Assembly: GCA_026713345.1 (NCBI GenBank)
Contig: JAPOOQ010000498.1
Span: 1 to 23,489, forward strand
Length of the DNA: 23,489 bases
Origin: Gemmatimonadota bacterium
GTDB taxonomy: Bacteria > Gemmatimonadota > Gemmatimonadetes > Longimicrobiales > Gaopeijiaceae
Direction of reading: 5' to 3'
The notes under the pieces are model-generated. The model did not search any database. It was given only the letters and a program-made list of their open reading frames with translations, and was not told the origin of the DNA. Shown here piece after piece: positions 1 through 11,133 of the stretch; within the stretch, counting starts at the first letter, position 1, and each line of letters begins with the position of its first letter. Both the position numbers and the translations under genes were made by a program.

Positions 1-1
1 C

Positions 2-325
2 GGAGAGCAGGGGGCGGCGGATCAGGAAGTCCTCGGAGAAGACGTCGCGCGCGAGGTCGGCGTCTCCCGTCCCCCCCTCCGCCGCCCGGATATGGATCAT
101 CTGCTTCGCGTAGTTCCACTCGTAAGCGGCCGACGCCAGATCCAGCCCCTCGTAGCACTGCAGCCGTATCAGCGGCCGGCGCAGCCCCGCGGCCAGCGCC
201 TTCCCGACCTCGGTCTTCCCGACCCCGGCCTCGCCCTCCAGCAGGAGCGGCCGCCCGAGCTCAAGCGCCAGAAAGAGCGCAGTGCCCAGGCCCACATCGG
301 CCACGTACCCCTCCCTGCCCAGCAT
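2..325 (-). CDS. MoxR-family AAA+ ATPase (CoxD-like), N-terminal part
   Basis: The reverse strand encodes the first 108 or so residues of a MoxR-type AAA+ ATPase; the rest lies beyond the window. A clear Walker A motif, GEAGVGKTE, follows the block GREGYVADVGLGTALFLALE, which is typical of the family. MoxR ATPases of cox clusters act as chaperones that mature the molybdenum hydroxylase, for example by helping to build its metal site. The gene is last in the small-large-FAD-ATPase order, as in many cox-type operons. The start is uncertain. The first in-frame ATG is at 325, but the frame stays open upstream, and the segment PGAVQDAVA just before that ATG looks like family sequence. A CTG at 379 or a TTG at 406, the latter overlapping the FAD-subunit gene, is therefore possible. 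Confidence 0.85.
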   Translation of the reverse strand, partial: MLGREGYVADVGLGTALFLALELGRPLLLEGEAGVGKTEVGKALAAGLRRPLIRLQCYEGLDLASAAYEWNYAKQMIHIRAAEGGTGDADLARDVFSEDFLIRRPLLS

Positions 326-396
326 CGCGACCGCGTCCTGGACGGCCCCTGGACGCTCCTGCGGGGATTGTGATGGCAGGGTCCCGCTTCCGCCCC

Positions 397-1194
397 CTAT
401 CCGCAAGCCTCCACGGCCCTCTTGGCCATCACCGTCACCAGGTGCGCCCGGTACTCGGCTCCGGCCGCAGTATCCGACAGCAGCCCGTGGCTCGACACCC
501 CCATCCCGGCGACGGCCTCGGCGCTGAACGAGTCCCCCAGCGCGGCTTCCATCTCCGCCATCCGGAACACGCCGTCGCCCGACGCGCCCGTCACGGCCAC
601 CCGCACCCCGGCCGCCCCGTCCGCGACCATCACGCCGGCAACCGCGTACTTGGACGCGGGGTTGGCGAACTTCGCGTAGGCGGCGCGGGCCGGCACGGGG
701 AACCGCACGGCGGTGATGATCTCGTCGTCCTCCAGCGCGGTCATGAACATGCCCTGGAAGTAGTCGTCCGCGCCGATCTCGCGCCGGTCGGTCACGATCG
801 TGGCACCCAGGGCCACACACGCAGCCGGGTAGTCCGCGGCGGGGTCATTGTGCGCCAGTGAGCCCCCGATCGTGCCCGCGTTGCGGACCTGTGCGCCCCC
901 GATCCCGTCGGCCATCGCCGCCAGCGCCGGAATCCGCCCCTGTACGGTTGCCGACCCGGCCACCTGCGCGTGGGTGCACATGGCCCCCACGGTCACCGAA
1001 TCCCCATCGTCGCTGATCCCGTCCAGCCCGGCCACGCCCGCCAGCGACACCACATCGGTCGGCGCCGCCAGGTTGAGCTTCATGATCGGCAACAGGCTCT
1101 GCCCACCCGCGATCAGCGTTCCGCCCTCGGCGCCGCGAAGGGCCGCGAGCGCATCGTCCACCGATGTCGGTGCATGGTATGTGAAATCGTTCAC
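397..1194 (-). CDS. FAD-binding medium subunit of a CO/xanthine dehydrogenase-type molybdenum hydroxylase (CoxM-like)
   Basis: This 265-residue protein is the flavin subunit that passes electrons from the iron-sulfur subunit to an acceptor. Two FAD-binding signatures are visible: AGGQSLLPIMKLN near residues 30-42, and TIGGSLAHNDPAADYPA near residues 108-124. Both match the CoxM/XdhB (FAD_binding_5) family. The C-terminal part after about residue 170 corresponds to the CO_deh_flav_C domain. The start codon is GTG, preceded by a GGGAG ribosome-binding site. The gene begins 22 bp after the large-subunit stop codon, so the two are almost certainly co-transcribed. Slightly under 270 residues is a little short for CoxM (usually 280-290), but both flavin motifs are intact. 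The substrate cannot be read from this subunit. Confidence 0.93.
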   Translation of the reverse strand: MNDFTYHAPTSVDDALAALRGAEGGTLIAGGQSLLPIMKLNLAAPTDVVSLAGVAGLDGISDDGDSVTVGAMCTHAQVAGSATVQGRIPALAAMADGIGGAQVRNAGTIGGSLAHNDPAADYPAACVALGATIVTDRREIGADDYFQGMFMTALEDDEIITAVRFPVPARAAYAKFANPASKYAVAGVMVADGAAGVRVAVTGASGDGVFRMAEMEAALGDSFSAEAVAGMGVSSHGLLSDTAAGAEYRAHLVTVMAKRAVEACG

Positions 1195-1216
1195 GAGTCT
1201 CGTCTCCCGTTCTTTT

Positions 1217-3570
1217 CTAGCCCTTGGCCTGCTGGATCGCGTGCCACACCCGCTGCGAGGTGGCCGGCATCGTCATGTCGTTGACCCCGAGCGGGCGCAG
1301 CGCGTCGATCACCGCGTTGATCACCGCCGGGGGAACCCCGATCGACCCCACCTCGCCGACTCCCTTGGCGCCGAGAGGGTTGTGGGTGCAGAGCGTCGTG
1401 TTGTGGTTGATGCTGAAGTTCGGCAGGTCGGCCGCGCGGGGCATCGTGTAGTTCATGTACGACCCCGTCTCCAGCTGACCGTCCTCCTGGTAGCGGCAGT
1501 CCTCCATGAGCGCCTGCCCGATCCCGTGCGCGAGTCCGCCGTGCAGCTGGCCGGCCACGATCATCGGGTTGATGATGCGCCCGACATCGTCGGACCCGGT
1601 CACCGCGACCAGGTCCACCTCGCCCGTCTCCGGGTCCACCTCGACCTCGGCCACGTGCGTGCCCGCCGGGAAGGTGAAGTTGAGCGGATCGTAGAACGCG
1701 GTCTCCTCCAGCCCCGGCTCGAGCCCCTCGGGGTAGTTGTGCGGCACGTACGCCGTCAGCGCGACCTCGCCGATCGACTTCGACCGGTCCGTCCCGGCCA
1801 CCGTAAAGGACCCGTTCTCGAACTCGATGTCCTCGACCGAAGCCTCCAGCAGGTGCGCGGCGATCTTCTTGCCCTTCTCGATGACCTTTTCGACGGCCAG
1901 GTAGATCGCGGTCCCGCCCACCGCCAGCGAGCGCGAACCGTACGTCCCCATCCCGAAGGGGATCCTGGCCGTGTCCCCGTGCACCACGTCCACCGCGTCG
2001 AAATCGACCCCGAGCATGTCGGAGACGATCTGCGCGAACGTCGTCTCGTGCCCCTGACCGTGGCTGTGCGTCCCGGTGAAGACCGAGACCGAGCCCGTCG
2101 GGTGCACCCGCACGCTCCCCGACTCGTAGAGCCCCGCGCGCGCGCCCAGCGAACCCACCACCGCCGACGGCGCGATCCCGCACGCCTCGATGAAGGTGGA
2201 GATCCCGATCCCGCGCAGCTTGCCCCGCGCCGCCGACTCCGCACGCCGCCCCTCGAAGCCCGCCCAATCCGACGCCTCGAGCGCCAGGTCCAGGGTGGCG
2301 TCGTAGTCGCCCTGGTCGTACTGCAGCGCGACCGGCGTCTGGTACGGGAACTCGCGGATGAAGTTCTTGCGGCGGATCTCCACCCGGTCCATCCCGAGTT
2401 CCACCGCCGCCTTGTCGACCAGCCGCTCCAGCAGGTAGGTCGCCTCGGGCCGTCCCGCGCCGCGGAGCGCGTCGACCGGCACCGTGTTGGTGAAGAACGA
2501 CTTGACCTCGCAGTAGACCGCCGGCGTCGTGTACGGTCCCGCGAAGAGAATGCCGTACAGGTACGTCGGAACGCAGGTCGCGAAAGTCGAGAGGTACGCG
2601 CCCAGGTTGCACCTGGTCGAGACGTGCAGTCCCAGGAAGTGACCGTCCGCGTCGAGCGCGAGCTTCGCCGTGCTGATGTGGTCGCGGCCGTGCGTGTCCG
2701 ACTTGAAGGCGTCGATGCGCTCGCAGGTCCACTTGACCGGCCGGCCGAGCTGCCCGGCGGTCCAGGTCAGGATCGCCTCTTCCGCGTAGTGGGGGATCTT
2801 CGAGCCGAAGCCGCCGCCCACGTCCGGCGCCACGATCCGCAGCTTGTGCTCCGGCAGGCCGAGGACGAAGGCGCCCAGCAGCAGCCGGGTCAGGTGGGGG
2901 TTCTGGCTCGTTGTGTACAGTGTGTATTCGCCGGTGGCCGGGTCGTAGTTGGCGATCGCGGCCCGCGGCTCGATCGCGTTGGGGATGAGCCGGTTGTTGA
3001 CGACGTCGATCGAGACGACGTGGTCGGCGGCGTCGAAGGCCGCGTCGGTGGCCGCCCTGTCCCCGACCTCCCAGTCGTAGCAGACGTTGCCGGGCGCCTC
3101 GTCGTGGACCTGCGCCGCGCCGTCGGCCTCGGCGGCTTCGATCGACGCCACCGCCGGAAGCTCCTCACGCTCCACATCGATCAGGTTGGCGGCCGCCTTG
3201 GCCTGCTCCCTGGTCTCGGCCACCACGATCGCGACACAGTCGCCCACGTAGCGGACCTTGCCCAGCGCGAGGGCCGGATGCGCGGGCTCGACCATCGGCG
3301 AGCCGTCCTTGCTGTGGATCAGCCACCCCGTCGGGATGCCGCCCACGTCCTCCATGTCCTTGCCCGTGAAGACCGCGTGCACGCCGGGTGCCGCCTTCGC
3401 GGCGTCGGTATGGACCGTCCCGATCTTCGCGTGCGCCATCCCCGAGCGCAGGATGTACCCGTACAGCTGCCCGGGCAGATTGATGTCGTCGGTGTAGCGC
3501 CCGCGCCCCGTCAGGAAGCGCGTGTCTTCCTTCCGCTTGACGGAGGCTCCGATTCCCGTGCCGTTGCCGC

Positions 3571-3574
<4 letters not shown>
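1217..3574 (-). CDS. Molybdopterin-binding large subunit of a CO/xanthine dehydrogenase-type hydroxylase (form II CoxL-like)
   Basis: This 785-residue protein is the catalytic subunit, which binds the molybdenum cofactor. The start at 3574 (MSGNGTGIG...) is chosen because its ATG overlaps the small-subunit stop codon as ATGA and gives the usual family length of about 790. The N-terminal ald_xan_dh domain covers roughly residues 20-130. The cofactor motif DVGGGFGSK follows near 260, the active-site loop ALRGAGR is at 369-375, and GAKGVGEVG near the C-terminus holds the conserved catalytic glutamate, E741. True CO dehydrogenases (form I) carry AYxCSFR at the loop and form II enzymes carry AYRGAGR. 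This loop matches form II with Tyr replaced by Leu, so oxidation of CO is unproven and another substrate (aldehyde, purine or other N-heterocycle) is at least as likely. A longer reading frame upstream of 3574 is an artefact of high GC. Confidence 0.94.
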
Positions 3575-4044
<470 letters not shown>

Positions 4045-4055
4045 GGGCGTCTCCC

Positions 4056-4121
4056 GGGTGTGTGGGGGTGTGTGTCGGGGAGGACAGAATGGGGAGGGGT
4101 GGGCGGGGACGCAAGCGGGGG
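4056..4121 (+). promoter_or_regulatory. G-run tract with strong G-quadruplex potential upstream of the small-subunit gene
   Basis: Eight runs of three to five G fall within 66 bp of the plus strand. The core GGGGAGGGGTGGGCGGGG (4091-4108) has four runs separated by single bases, the classic pattern for a very stable G-quadruplex. The tract lies 12-77 bp upstream of the minus-strand small-subunit start codon, so the G-rich strand is the template strand of the leader or promoter of the molybdenum-hydroxylase operon. A regulatory role is inference. Confidence 0.55.
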
Positions 4122-4177
4122 TTCGGCCGACCGGCAACTGCTCCGGGGGACCATCCCGTTCAACGCGGGTTGCCAGG

Positions 4178-4232
4178 TTGGTGCCTTGGTGCGAACATGT
4201 CATGATGACTTGGTGCTACGACCAACCACCAA
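4178..4232 (+). repeat. TTGGTG repeats, candidate operator of the RHH/PIN toxin-antitoxin pair
   Basis: The hexamer TTGGTG occurs at 4178-4183, 4186-4191 and 4210-4215. Its reverse complement CACCAA is at 4227-4232, so the last two copies form an inverted repeat with an 11-bp spacer. The cluster ends 12 bp before the antitoxin start codon and overlaps its AAAGGA ribosome-binding site (4231-4236). RHH antitoxins usually autoregulate by binding short repeated sites of this kind; binding here is inferred. Confidence 0.45.
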
Positions 4233-4244
4233 AGGACTCGCCGA

Positions 4245-4490
4245 ATGCCACGCCTGACCATACGCCTGACCGATCGGACACACCGCGCGCTGAAGGAGGC
4301 GGCGGCGCGGCAGGGCCGTTCGATGGGCGCGCTCATTGAAGAGAGCCTGGAATTGAGAGGGATCCTTCCCACGGATACCGCGCGGGAGATCGTCGCCCGG
4401 GCGCGTTCGAACGCCGGACTGAGCGACGACGATGCGATGGCCATCGCAGTGCGCGAGACCCGGTCCCACCGGGCCGGGAAGCACGATTGA
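4245..4490 (+). CDS. RHH (Arc/CopG-like) antitoxin of a PIN-toxin module
   Basis: This 81-residue protein begins with a short beta strand, PRLTIRLTD, followed by two helices (residues about 11-24 and 27-37). That is the ribbon-helix-helix DNA-binding fold of FitA/CopG-like antitoxins. The C-terminal half is charged (DTAREIVARARSNAGLSDDDAMAIAVRETR) and would wrap the toxin. The ATG at 4245 has an AAAGGA ribosome-binding site 8 bp upstream. The stop codon overlaps the toxin start as TTGA (4487-4490), so the two are translationally coupled. The antitoxin is expected to neutralise the PIN ribonuclease and repress its own promoter through repeats just upstream. Confidence 0.85.
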   Translation: MPRLTIRLTDRTHRALKEAAARQGRSMGALIEESLELRGILPTDTAREIVARARSNAGLSDDDAMAIAVRETRSHRAGKHD

Positions 4491-4915
4491 CCCGGCCGGT
4501 TCTGGTTGTGGACACCAACGTAGTCGTGTCCGGGACCATCGGCTCCGACCCGGCAAGTCCCCCAGCGCGGATTCTCGACGCGATGCTCGACGGACGTCTT
4601 GTCTATCTCATGTCCGGCGACCTCTTCACCGAGTACTCGGAGGTTCTGCACCGTCCGGCCGTTTCGCGGCTTCACCGGCTATCCGACGACGAGGTCGCCC
4701 GATTGCTGACAGTCGTCGCCGCGAACGCCATGTGGCGCCAGACCACCACCGCAGCCCCCGCTCCGGATGTCGGCGACAACCACCTTTGGGCGCTTCTCGC
4801 AAGCTGGCCCGAGAGCCGTCTGGTTACGGGCGATCGGCGCCTCCTGGACAATCCTCCCCGTCTCGGAGCGGTACTGACTCCCCGCGAGGCCAGCGGCTTG
4901 ATCGCATTGACTTGA
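4487..4915 (+). CDS. PIN-domain toxin, putative ribonuclease
   Basis: This 142-residue PIN-domain protein belongs to the 'putative toxin component, PIN family' group. The expected acidic metal ligands are visible: D9 in VVDTN, E49 in DLFTEYSEVLHRP, D94/D97 in DVGDNHLW, and D116 in LVTGDRRLL. PIN toxins are Mg-dependent ribonucleases that block translation when freed from the antitoxin. Translation starts at a TTG inside the antitoxin stop codon (overlap TTGA), a weak start that probably holds toxin below antitoxin. No catalytic residue is missing, so it is likely functional. Confidence 0.88.
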   Translation: MTRPVLVVDTNVVVSGTIGSDPASPPARILDAMLDGRLVYLMSGDLFTEYSEVLHRPAVSRLHRLSDDEVARLLTVVAANAMWRQTTTAAPAPDVGDNHLWALLASWPESRLVTGDRRLLDNPPRLGAVLTPREASGLIALT

Positions 4916-4969
4916 TCGTACGGTTCGCATAGCCCCGAGGGTGGTCCGGAGGGAGCGAGAGCGAAGCCG

Positions 4970-5260
4970 TCAGCGGGGGAAATCACGCACCGGACGCGCC
5001 GGAGCGGGCCCCATGCCCAGCCGCGCGTGCCAATAGGCCCACGAGCGCGCATCGAAGATCCCGGGGAGCGCTTCCCGCAGGGCCCGGCGAAAGTCATCGT
5101 CGTCGTAGCACTGGCGCGCCACCGTGAGGTCGTCGGCGGTGCCGTACACCATGAGGTAGTTGAGGAAGAAGATGTCGTTGGCGAGCGTGGTCGCCGGGGG
5201 TTTGAACCAGACCATGCGCTTGGCGACCGCCAGCAGTTCCGGGGAGTGGGGCGGGTCCAT
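4970..5260 (-). CDS. Small protein resembling partners of AbiEii-type toxins, unpaired here
   Basis: This 96-residue protein starts at an ATG with an AGGAG ribosome-binding site. It contains the segments LLAVAKRMVWFKPP, FFLNYLMVYGTADDL and PGIFDARSWAYWHARLG. From memory, small proteins with this pattern (KRMVWFKPPxxxL, YGTxxDL, PPGIFDARSWAYW) are usually encoded directly before an AbiEii/AbiGii nucleotidyltransferase toxin. Here no such gene follows: downstream, beyond a gap of about 54 bp, it runs tail-to-tail into the PIN toxin. It may be a leftover half of a lost pair, a solitary antidote, or act alone. The biochemical function is unknown and the family link is unverified. Confidence 0.7.
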   Translation of the reverse strand: MDPPHSPELLAVAKRMVWFKPPATTLANDIFFLNYLMVYGTADDLTVARQCYDDDDFRRALREALPGIFDARSWAYWHARLGMGPAPARPVRDFPR

Positions 5261-5389
5261 TGTGTCTCCTGGGTCGGCTTCCGGGGCACACCCTGTAATC
5301 TATGCCCGGAAGGCTGCCGGTGCGCGGGGAGAATCGTCACCCAAGAGCGGTTCTCCGCAGACGGCGGGGACGGACCGCCTCGGTCGCCG

Positions 5390-5437
5390 ACTTGGTCACT
5401 GACCAAGCTGTTGCGCCCCGTCGGCTACTTGGTCACT
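5390..5437 (+). promoter_or_regulatory. Palindromic operator-like sites before the Schlafen-type gene
   Basis: A perfect 17-bp palindrome, CTTGGTCACTGACCAAG, sits at 5391-5407 (8-bp arms, 1-bp centre). The 11-mer ACTTGGTCACT at its left side (5390-5400) is repeated exactly at 5427-5437, 37 bp downstream. The second copy overlaps the place where a -35 box would lie for a possible -10 CATAAT at 5451-5456. This suits a repressor site in the promoter of the downstream gene. Related palindromes recur at 18597-18638. Confidence 0.55.
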
Positions 5438-5456
5438 CTTCAACCGAGCGCATAAT
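5429..5456 (+). promoter_or_regulatory. Possible promoter of the Schlafen-type gene
   Basis: TTGGTC (5429-5434) and CATAAT (5451-5456) are separated by 16 bp. The -10 matches consensus at five of six positions, while the -35 matches only TTG. The site precedes the start codon at 5486 by about 30 bp. It is a weak prediction, strengthened by the overlap with the ACTTGGTCACT repeat. Confidence 0.35.
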
Positions 5457-5485
5457 GCCAACAGACACCAGCGGACCCGAGGGAT

Positions 5486-6751
5486 ATGAATCACGAGGAG
5501 ACTTCAGATCGCGCGGACCGGCACGGGTGCCCGGACGCCGAGAGCGGCGGGGAGCGCTTCGCGCAGGACGACGCTGCGGACCAGTACGACGGCGGGGTCC
5601 TGGAGGAGCTGGAGGCGCACCAATTCTTCCATCCTCCGTCGGTGCGCTGGTACCGGTCGCTCTTCTCCGGCCGCAACCCCGGCGAGGGGCAGGACCTCGG
5701 CGATGTGGAGTTCCTGCACGAGAGGGGATTGGTTGTCGAGTGCGGCGACCGGTTGGCGCCGACGCGTGCGGCGGTACTCGTCTTCGGCAGGCCGCGGTAC
5801 GTTCTGCAGGCGCTGCCCCGCCCGGTCATCGACTGCCAGTTCATCGGCGCCAACCATGACGAGGGGCCGCCCGAACGCCACTGGACCGACCGCATCGTCG
5901 TCGAGGAGAACCTGCTTCAGGCCTGGCTGACAGTTGCCGAACGCTACATGCGGCATGCGAAGCGCCCGTTCAGCATCGACATGCGGACCATGCGCCGCGA
6001 CGACGATCCGCCCGGCTACGCGTCCTTCCGGGAAGCTTTCATCAACCAGCTGATCCATGAGGACTACGGCGACCGCGGGCGCACGGCCTTCATCCGCTTG
6101 TATCGCGACCGGACGGTGTTCTGGAACCCGGGGGATGCCGGTGCGCCGACCAGCGAGCTGCTCGACCGGACGGCGAAGGAGGTGCGCAACCCGTTGATCG
6201 CGGCAGCGTTCCGCGGCATCTGCCTCGCCAAGCAGGCGGGCACCGGAATGCGGGCCATCTTCGAGAGCTGGCAGCGTCTCGGCCACGCCCCTCCCGTGAT
6301 CCGCAGCGACGAGGCCCGCAGCGAGTTCGAGTTGACGCTGGTGGGGGAGGGGGCGCCGGGCGAGGAGCGGCGGCCGACGGTGCGGACGGGTGCGGAACTG
6401 GCCGAGGATCGCGGCGGCGACGACCGTCCCGTGGACCCGCCGCGTACGGAAATGGACAGTGACCATGGTGACCAAGTACGTGGCGACATGGGCAGTGACC
6501 ATGTATCGGTGCGGCTGACCGCTCGCCAGCGCGACATCGTGGCGGCGTGCGACGTTCCGCGAAGCCTGGCCGAGCTCATGGAGCGCGCGGGCGTTTCCCA
6601 TCGCTCCCACTTTCGCCGGAAGCATCTGAAGCCGCTGCTGGACGCCGGGCTGGTCCGCATGACGAATCCCGGCAATCCGAGGGCGCCGAACCAGAAGTAC
6701 GTGCTTACCGATGCGGGGGCGGTGGTGAGGGGGAGATGGGTGGGGGAGTGA
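5486..6751 (+). CDS. AlbA_2/Schlafen-type ATP-binding regulator with C-terminal winged helix, N-terminal domain missing
   Basis: This 421-residue protein resembles the large family often labelled 'ATP-binding protein' or 'RecG-like transcriptional regulator'. The central part contains family landmarks: LAPTRAAVLVFGRPR (about 90-104), FREAFINQLIHEDY (about 181-194), FWNPGDAG, VRNPLIAAAFRGICLAKQAGTGM and a trailing SEFELTL block. A linker with SDHGDQV and SDHV repeats follows, then a winged-helix segment (LTARQRDIVAACD to NQKYVLTDAG) like the C-terminus of Fic/AlbA_2 proteins. The AlbA_2 domain normally found in the first 130 residues or so is absent: only about 45 polar residues precede the conserved core, and the upstream frame is closed by a TAA at 5453-5455. 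It lies 190 bp before the methyltransferase on the same strand and may regulate that cassette. The function is inferred from family membership only. Confidence 0.75.
   Translation: MNHEETSDRADRHGCPDAESGGERFAQDDAADQYDGGVLEELEAHQFFHPPSVRWYRSLFSGRNPGEGQDLGDVEFLHERGLVVECGDRLAPTRAAVLVFGRPRYVLQALPRPVIDCQFIGANHDEGPPERHWTDRIVVEENLLQAWLTVAERYMRHAKRPFSIDMRTMRRDDDPPGYASFREAFINQLIHEDYGDRGRTAFIRLYRDRTVFWNPGDAGAPTSELLDRTAKEVRNPLIAAAFRGICLAKQAGTGMRAIFESWQRLGHAPPVIRSDEARSEFELTLVGEGAPGEERRPTVRTGAELAEDRGGDDRPVDPPRTEMDSDHGDQVRGDMGSDHVSVRLTARQRDIVAACDVPRSLAELMERAGVSHRSHFRRKHLKPLLDAGLVRMTNPGNPRAPNQKYVLTDAGAVVRGRWVGE
6458..6504 (+). repeat. GTGACCAwG repeats inside the coding linker of the Schlafen-type gene
   Basis: Three copies of a related motif lie in 47 bp: AGTGACCATGG (6458-6468), GGTGACCAAGTA (6467-6478) and AGTGACCATGTA (6494-6505). 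In the protein they encode SDHG, GDQV and SDHV. The same core, in palindromic form, occurs in the gene's own promoter region and again at 18597-18638. The 16-mer at 6486-6501 matches 18597-18612 at 15 of 16 positions. Confidence 0.6.
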
Positions 6752-6941
6752 GGCGCTTCGTGACGTCGCTTGACTTCCTGCCGCCGTCGGCGGAAGTGTA
6801 TGTTGCAGGTCTTCCCGACTTCCCCTCGATCCTCTGCTTACGAGACGATGCCCGACTACGACCACACTCCGCTGGAGCGCCGGGACGCGGCGGTGAGCAA
6901 TCCCGAATCGGTCCAGTGGTGACGGCCAAGAGGCGCCAGGG

Positions 6942-10228
<3,287 letters not shown>

Positions 10229-10232
<4 letters not shown>

Positions 10233-10324
10233 TCCTCGACGACGACGAGATCGGTGACCTTGTCGGCGTGCCCAAGACACTGGCTCCAGGCCACGTGAAC
10301 TGGCCTTCCAGAGGCAAGGAATGA
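10229..10324 (+). CDS. 31-residue linker ORF between the methyltransferase and DUF1828-type genes
   Basis: A GTG-started frame of 31 codons (VILDDDEIGDLVGVPKTL...) begins inside the methyltransferase stop codon (GTGA, 10229-10232). It ends inside the next start codon (ATGA, 10321-10324). Coupled overlaps at both ends are hard to explain by chance and suggest that ribosomes pass through it. The N-terminal pattern (I-L-x-D-x-E-I-x-x-L-V-x-x-P-K-x-L) reminds me of the start of a longer protein family found beside such systems, so it may be a remnant. It may also simply hand ribosomes from one gene to the next. No function can be assigned. Confidence 0.5.
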
Positions 10325-11106
10325 CCACACCCCCGATGGACCAGATTGTCGCGTCATTCCGCGAGAGGGTCTGCGGACAGATCGACCTCAAGCCGGAGGG
10401 CGTGGAACGCTATGTCGTCTCCAACCCCTTCGTCCACGACGACGGGGACTGCCTGGAGATCGTGCTGAGGCGTGACGGGGACCAGTGGGCCCTCGTGGAC
10501 GAGGGGTGCACCTTCATGCGCCTCACCTACGATATCGACGAGGCCGCGCTCCACAGGGGAACGCGTCAGAAGATCATCGCAAACACTCTTGGGATGTTCG
10601 GCGTGGAGGATCGGGACGGACAGCTGGTGCTGCCGGTGCCGGACGATCGCTTCGGAGACGCCCTCTTCACGTTCGTCCAGGCGATTCTCAGGATTAGCGA
10701 TGTCTCCTACCTGTCGCGCGAGCAGGTCAGGTCCACATTCCGGGAAGACCTACGCGCCTTCCTTTCCGATTCGGTTGCCAAGGACCGGCTGACCTTCGAC
10801 TGGCAGGACGACGACTGCGATCCGAAGGGGATCTACCGCGCCGACTGCCGGATCGAGTATCCCCGGACGCCGCTCTTCGTCTTCGGACTCGCCACCGACG
10901 GAAGGACACGGGACGCCACCATCACCCTTCTCCAGTATGAGAAGTGGGGGCTCCCCTTCCGCTCGCTGGTGATTTTCGAGGATCAGCAGCAGATCGGGCG
11001 CAACGTGCTGGCACGGCTCACGGACGTGTCCGACCGCCAGTATTCCAGCCTGGGCGGCAACAAGAATCGGATCCGTCGCTTCCTGGCGGACGGGCATGCT
11101 GCGTAA
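10321..11106 (+). CDS. DUF1828/DUF1829-type protein within the restriction cassette
   Basis: This 261-residue soluble protein begins at an ATG overlapping the preceding small frame. Its N-terminal segment FVHDDGDCLEIVLRRDGD followed by WALVDEGCTFMRL fits the DUF1828 pattern (short acidic strand, then a 'DDG.T' turn). The C-terminal half (TPLFVFGLATDGRTRDATIT, VIFEDQQQIGRNVLARLTD, QYSSLGGNKNRIRRFL) fits DUF1829. The family has no firm biochemical role; members occur in phage-like and defence loci. Its place between methyltransferase and helicase-nuclease, with overlaps or short gaps on either side, argues that it is a working part or regulator of that system. Assignment is from pattern recall, not a search. 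Confidence 0.75.
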   Translation: MTTPPMDQIVASFRERVCGQIDLKPEGVERYVVSNPFVHDDGDCLEIVLRRDGDQWALVDEGCTFMRLTYDIDEAALHRGTRQKIIANTLGMFGVEDRDGQLVLPVPDDRFGDALFTFVQAILRISDVSYLSREQVRSTFREDLRAFLSDSVAKDRLTFDWQDDDCDPKGIYRADCRIEYPRTPLFVFGLATDGRTRDATITLLQYEKWGLPFRSLVIFEDQQQIGRNVLARLTDVSDRQYSSLGGNKNRIRRFLADGHAA

Positions 11107-11133
11107 CGGCCGGCCCTGCCGTGGGTCCGGACG

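Noticed and set aside
6775..6796. Hairpin-like CCGCC-GTC-GGCGG after the Schlafen-type gene
   Set aside because: No T-run follows and the stem has a bulge, so a terminator is not supported.
6848..6922. A 24-residue frame (MPDYDHTPLERRDAAVSN...) before the methyltransferase
   Set aside because: Too short, no clear ribosome-binding site, and 19 bp away from the next start without coupling; insufficient support to call a gene.
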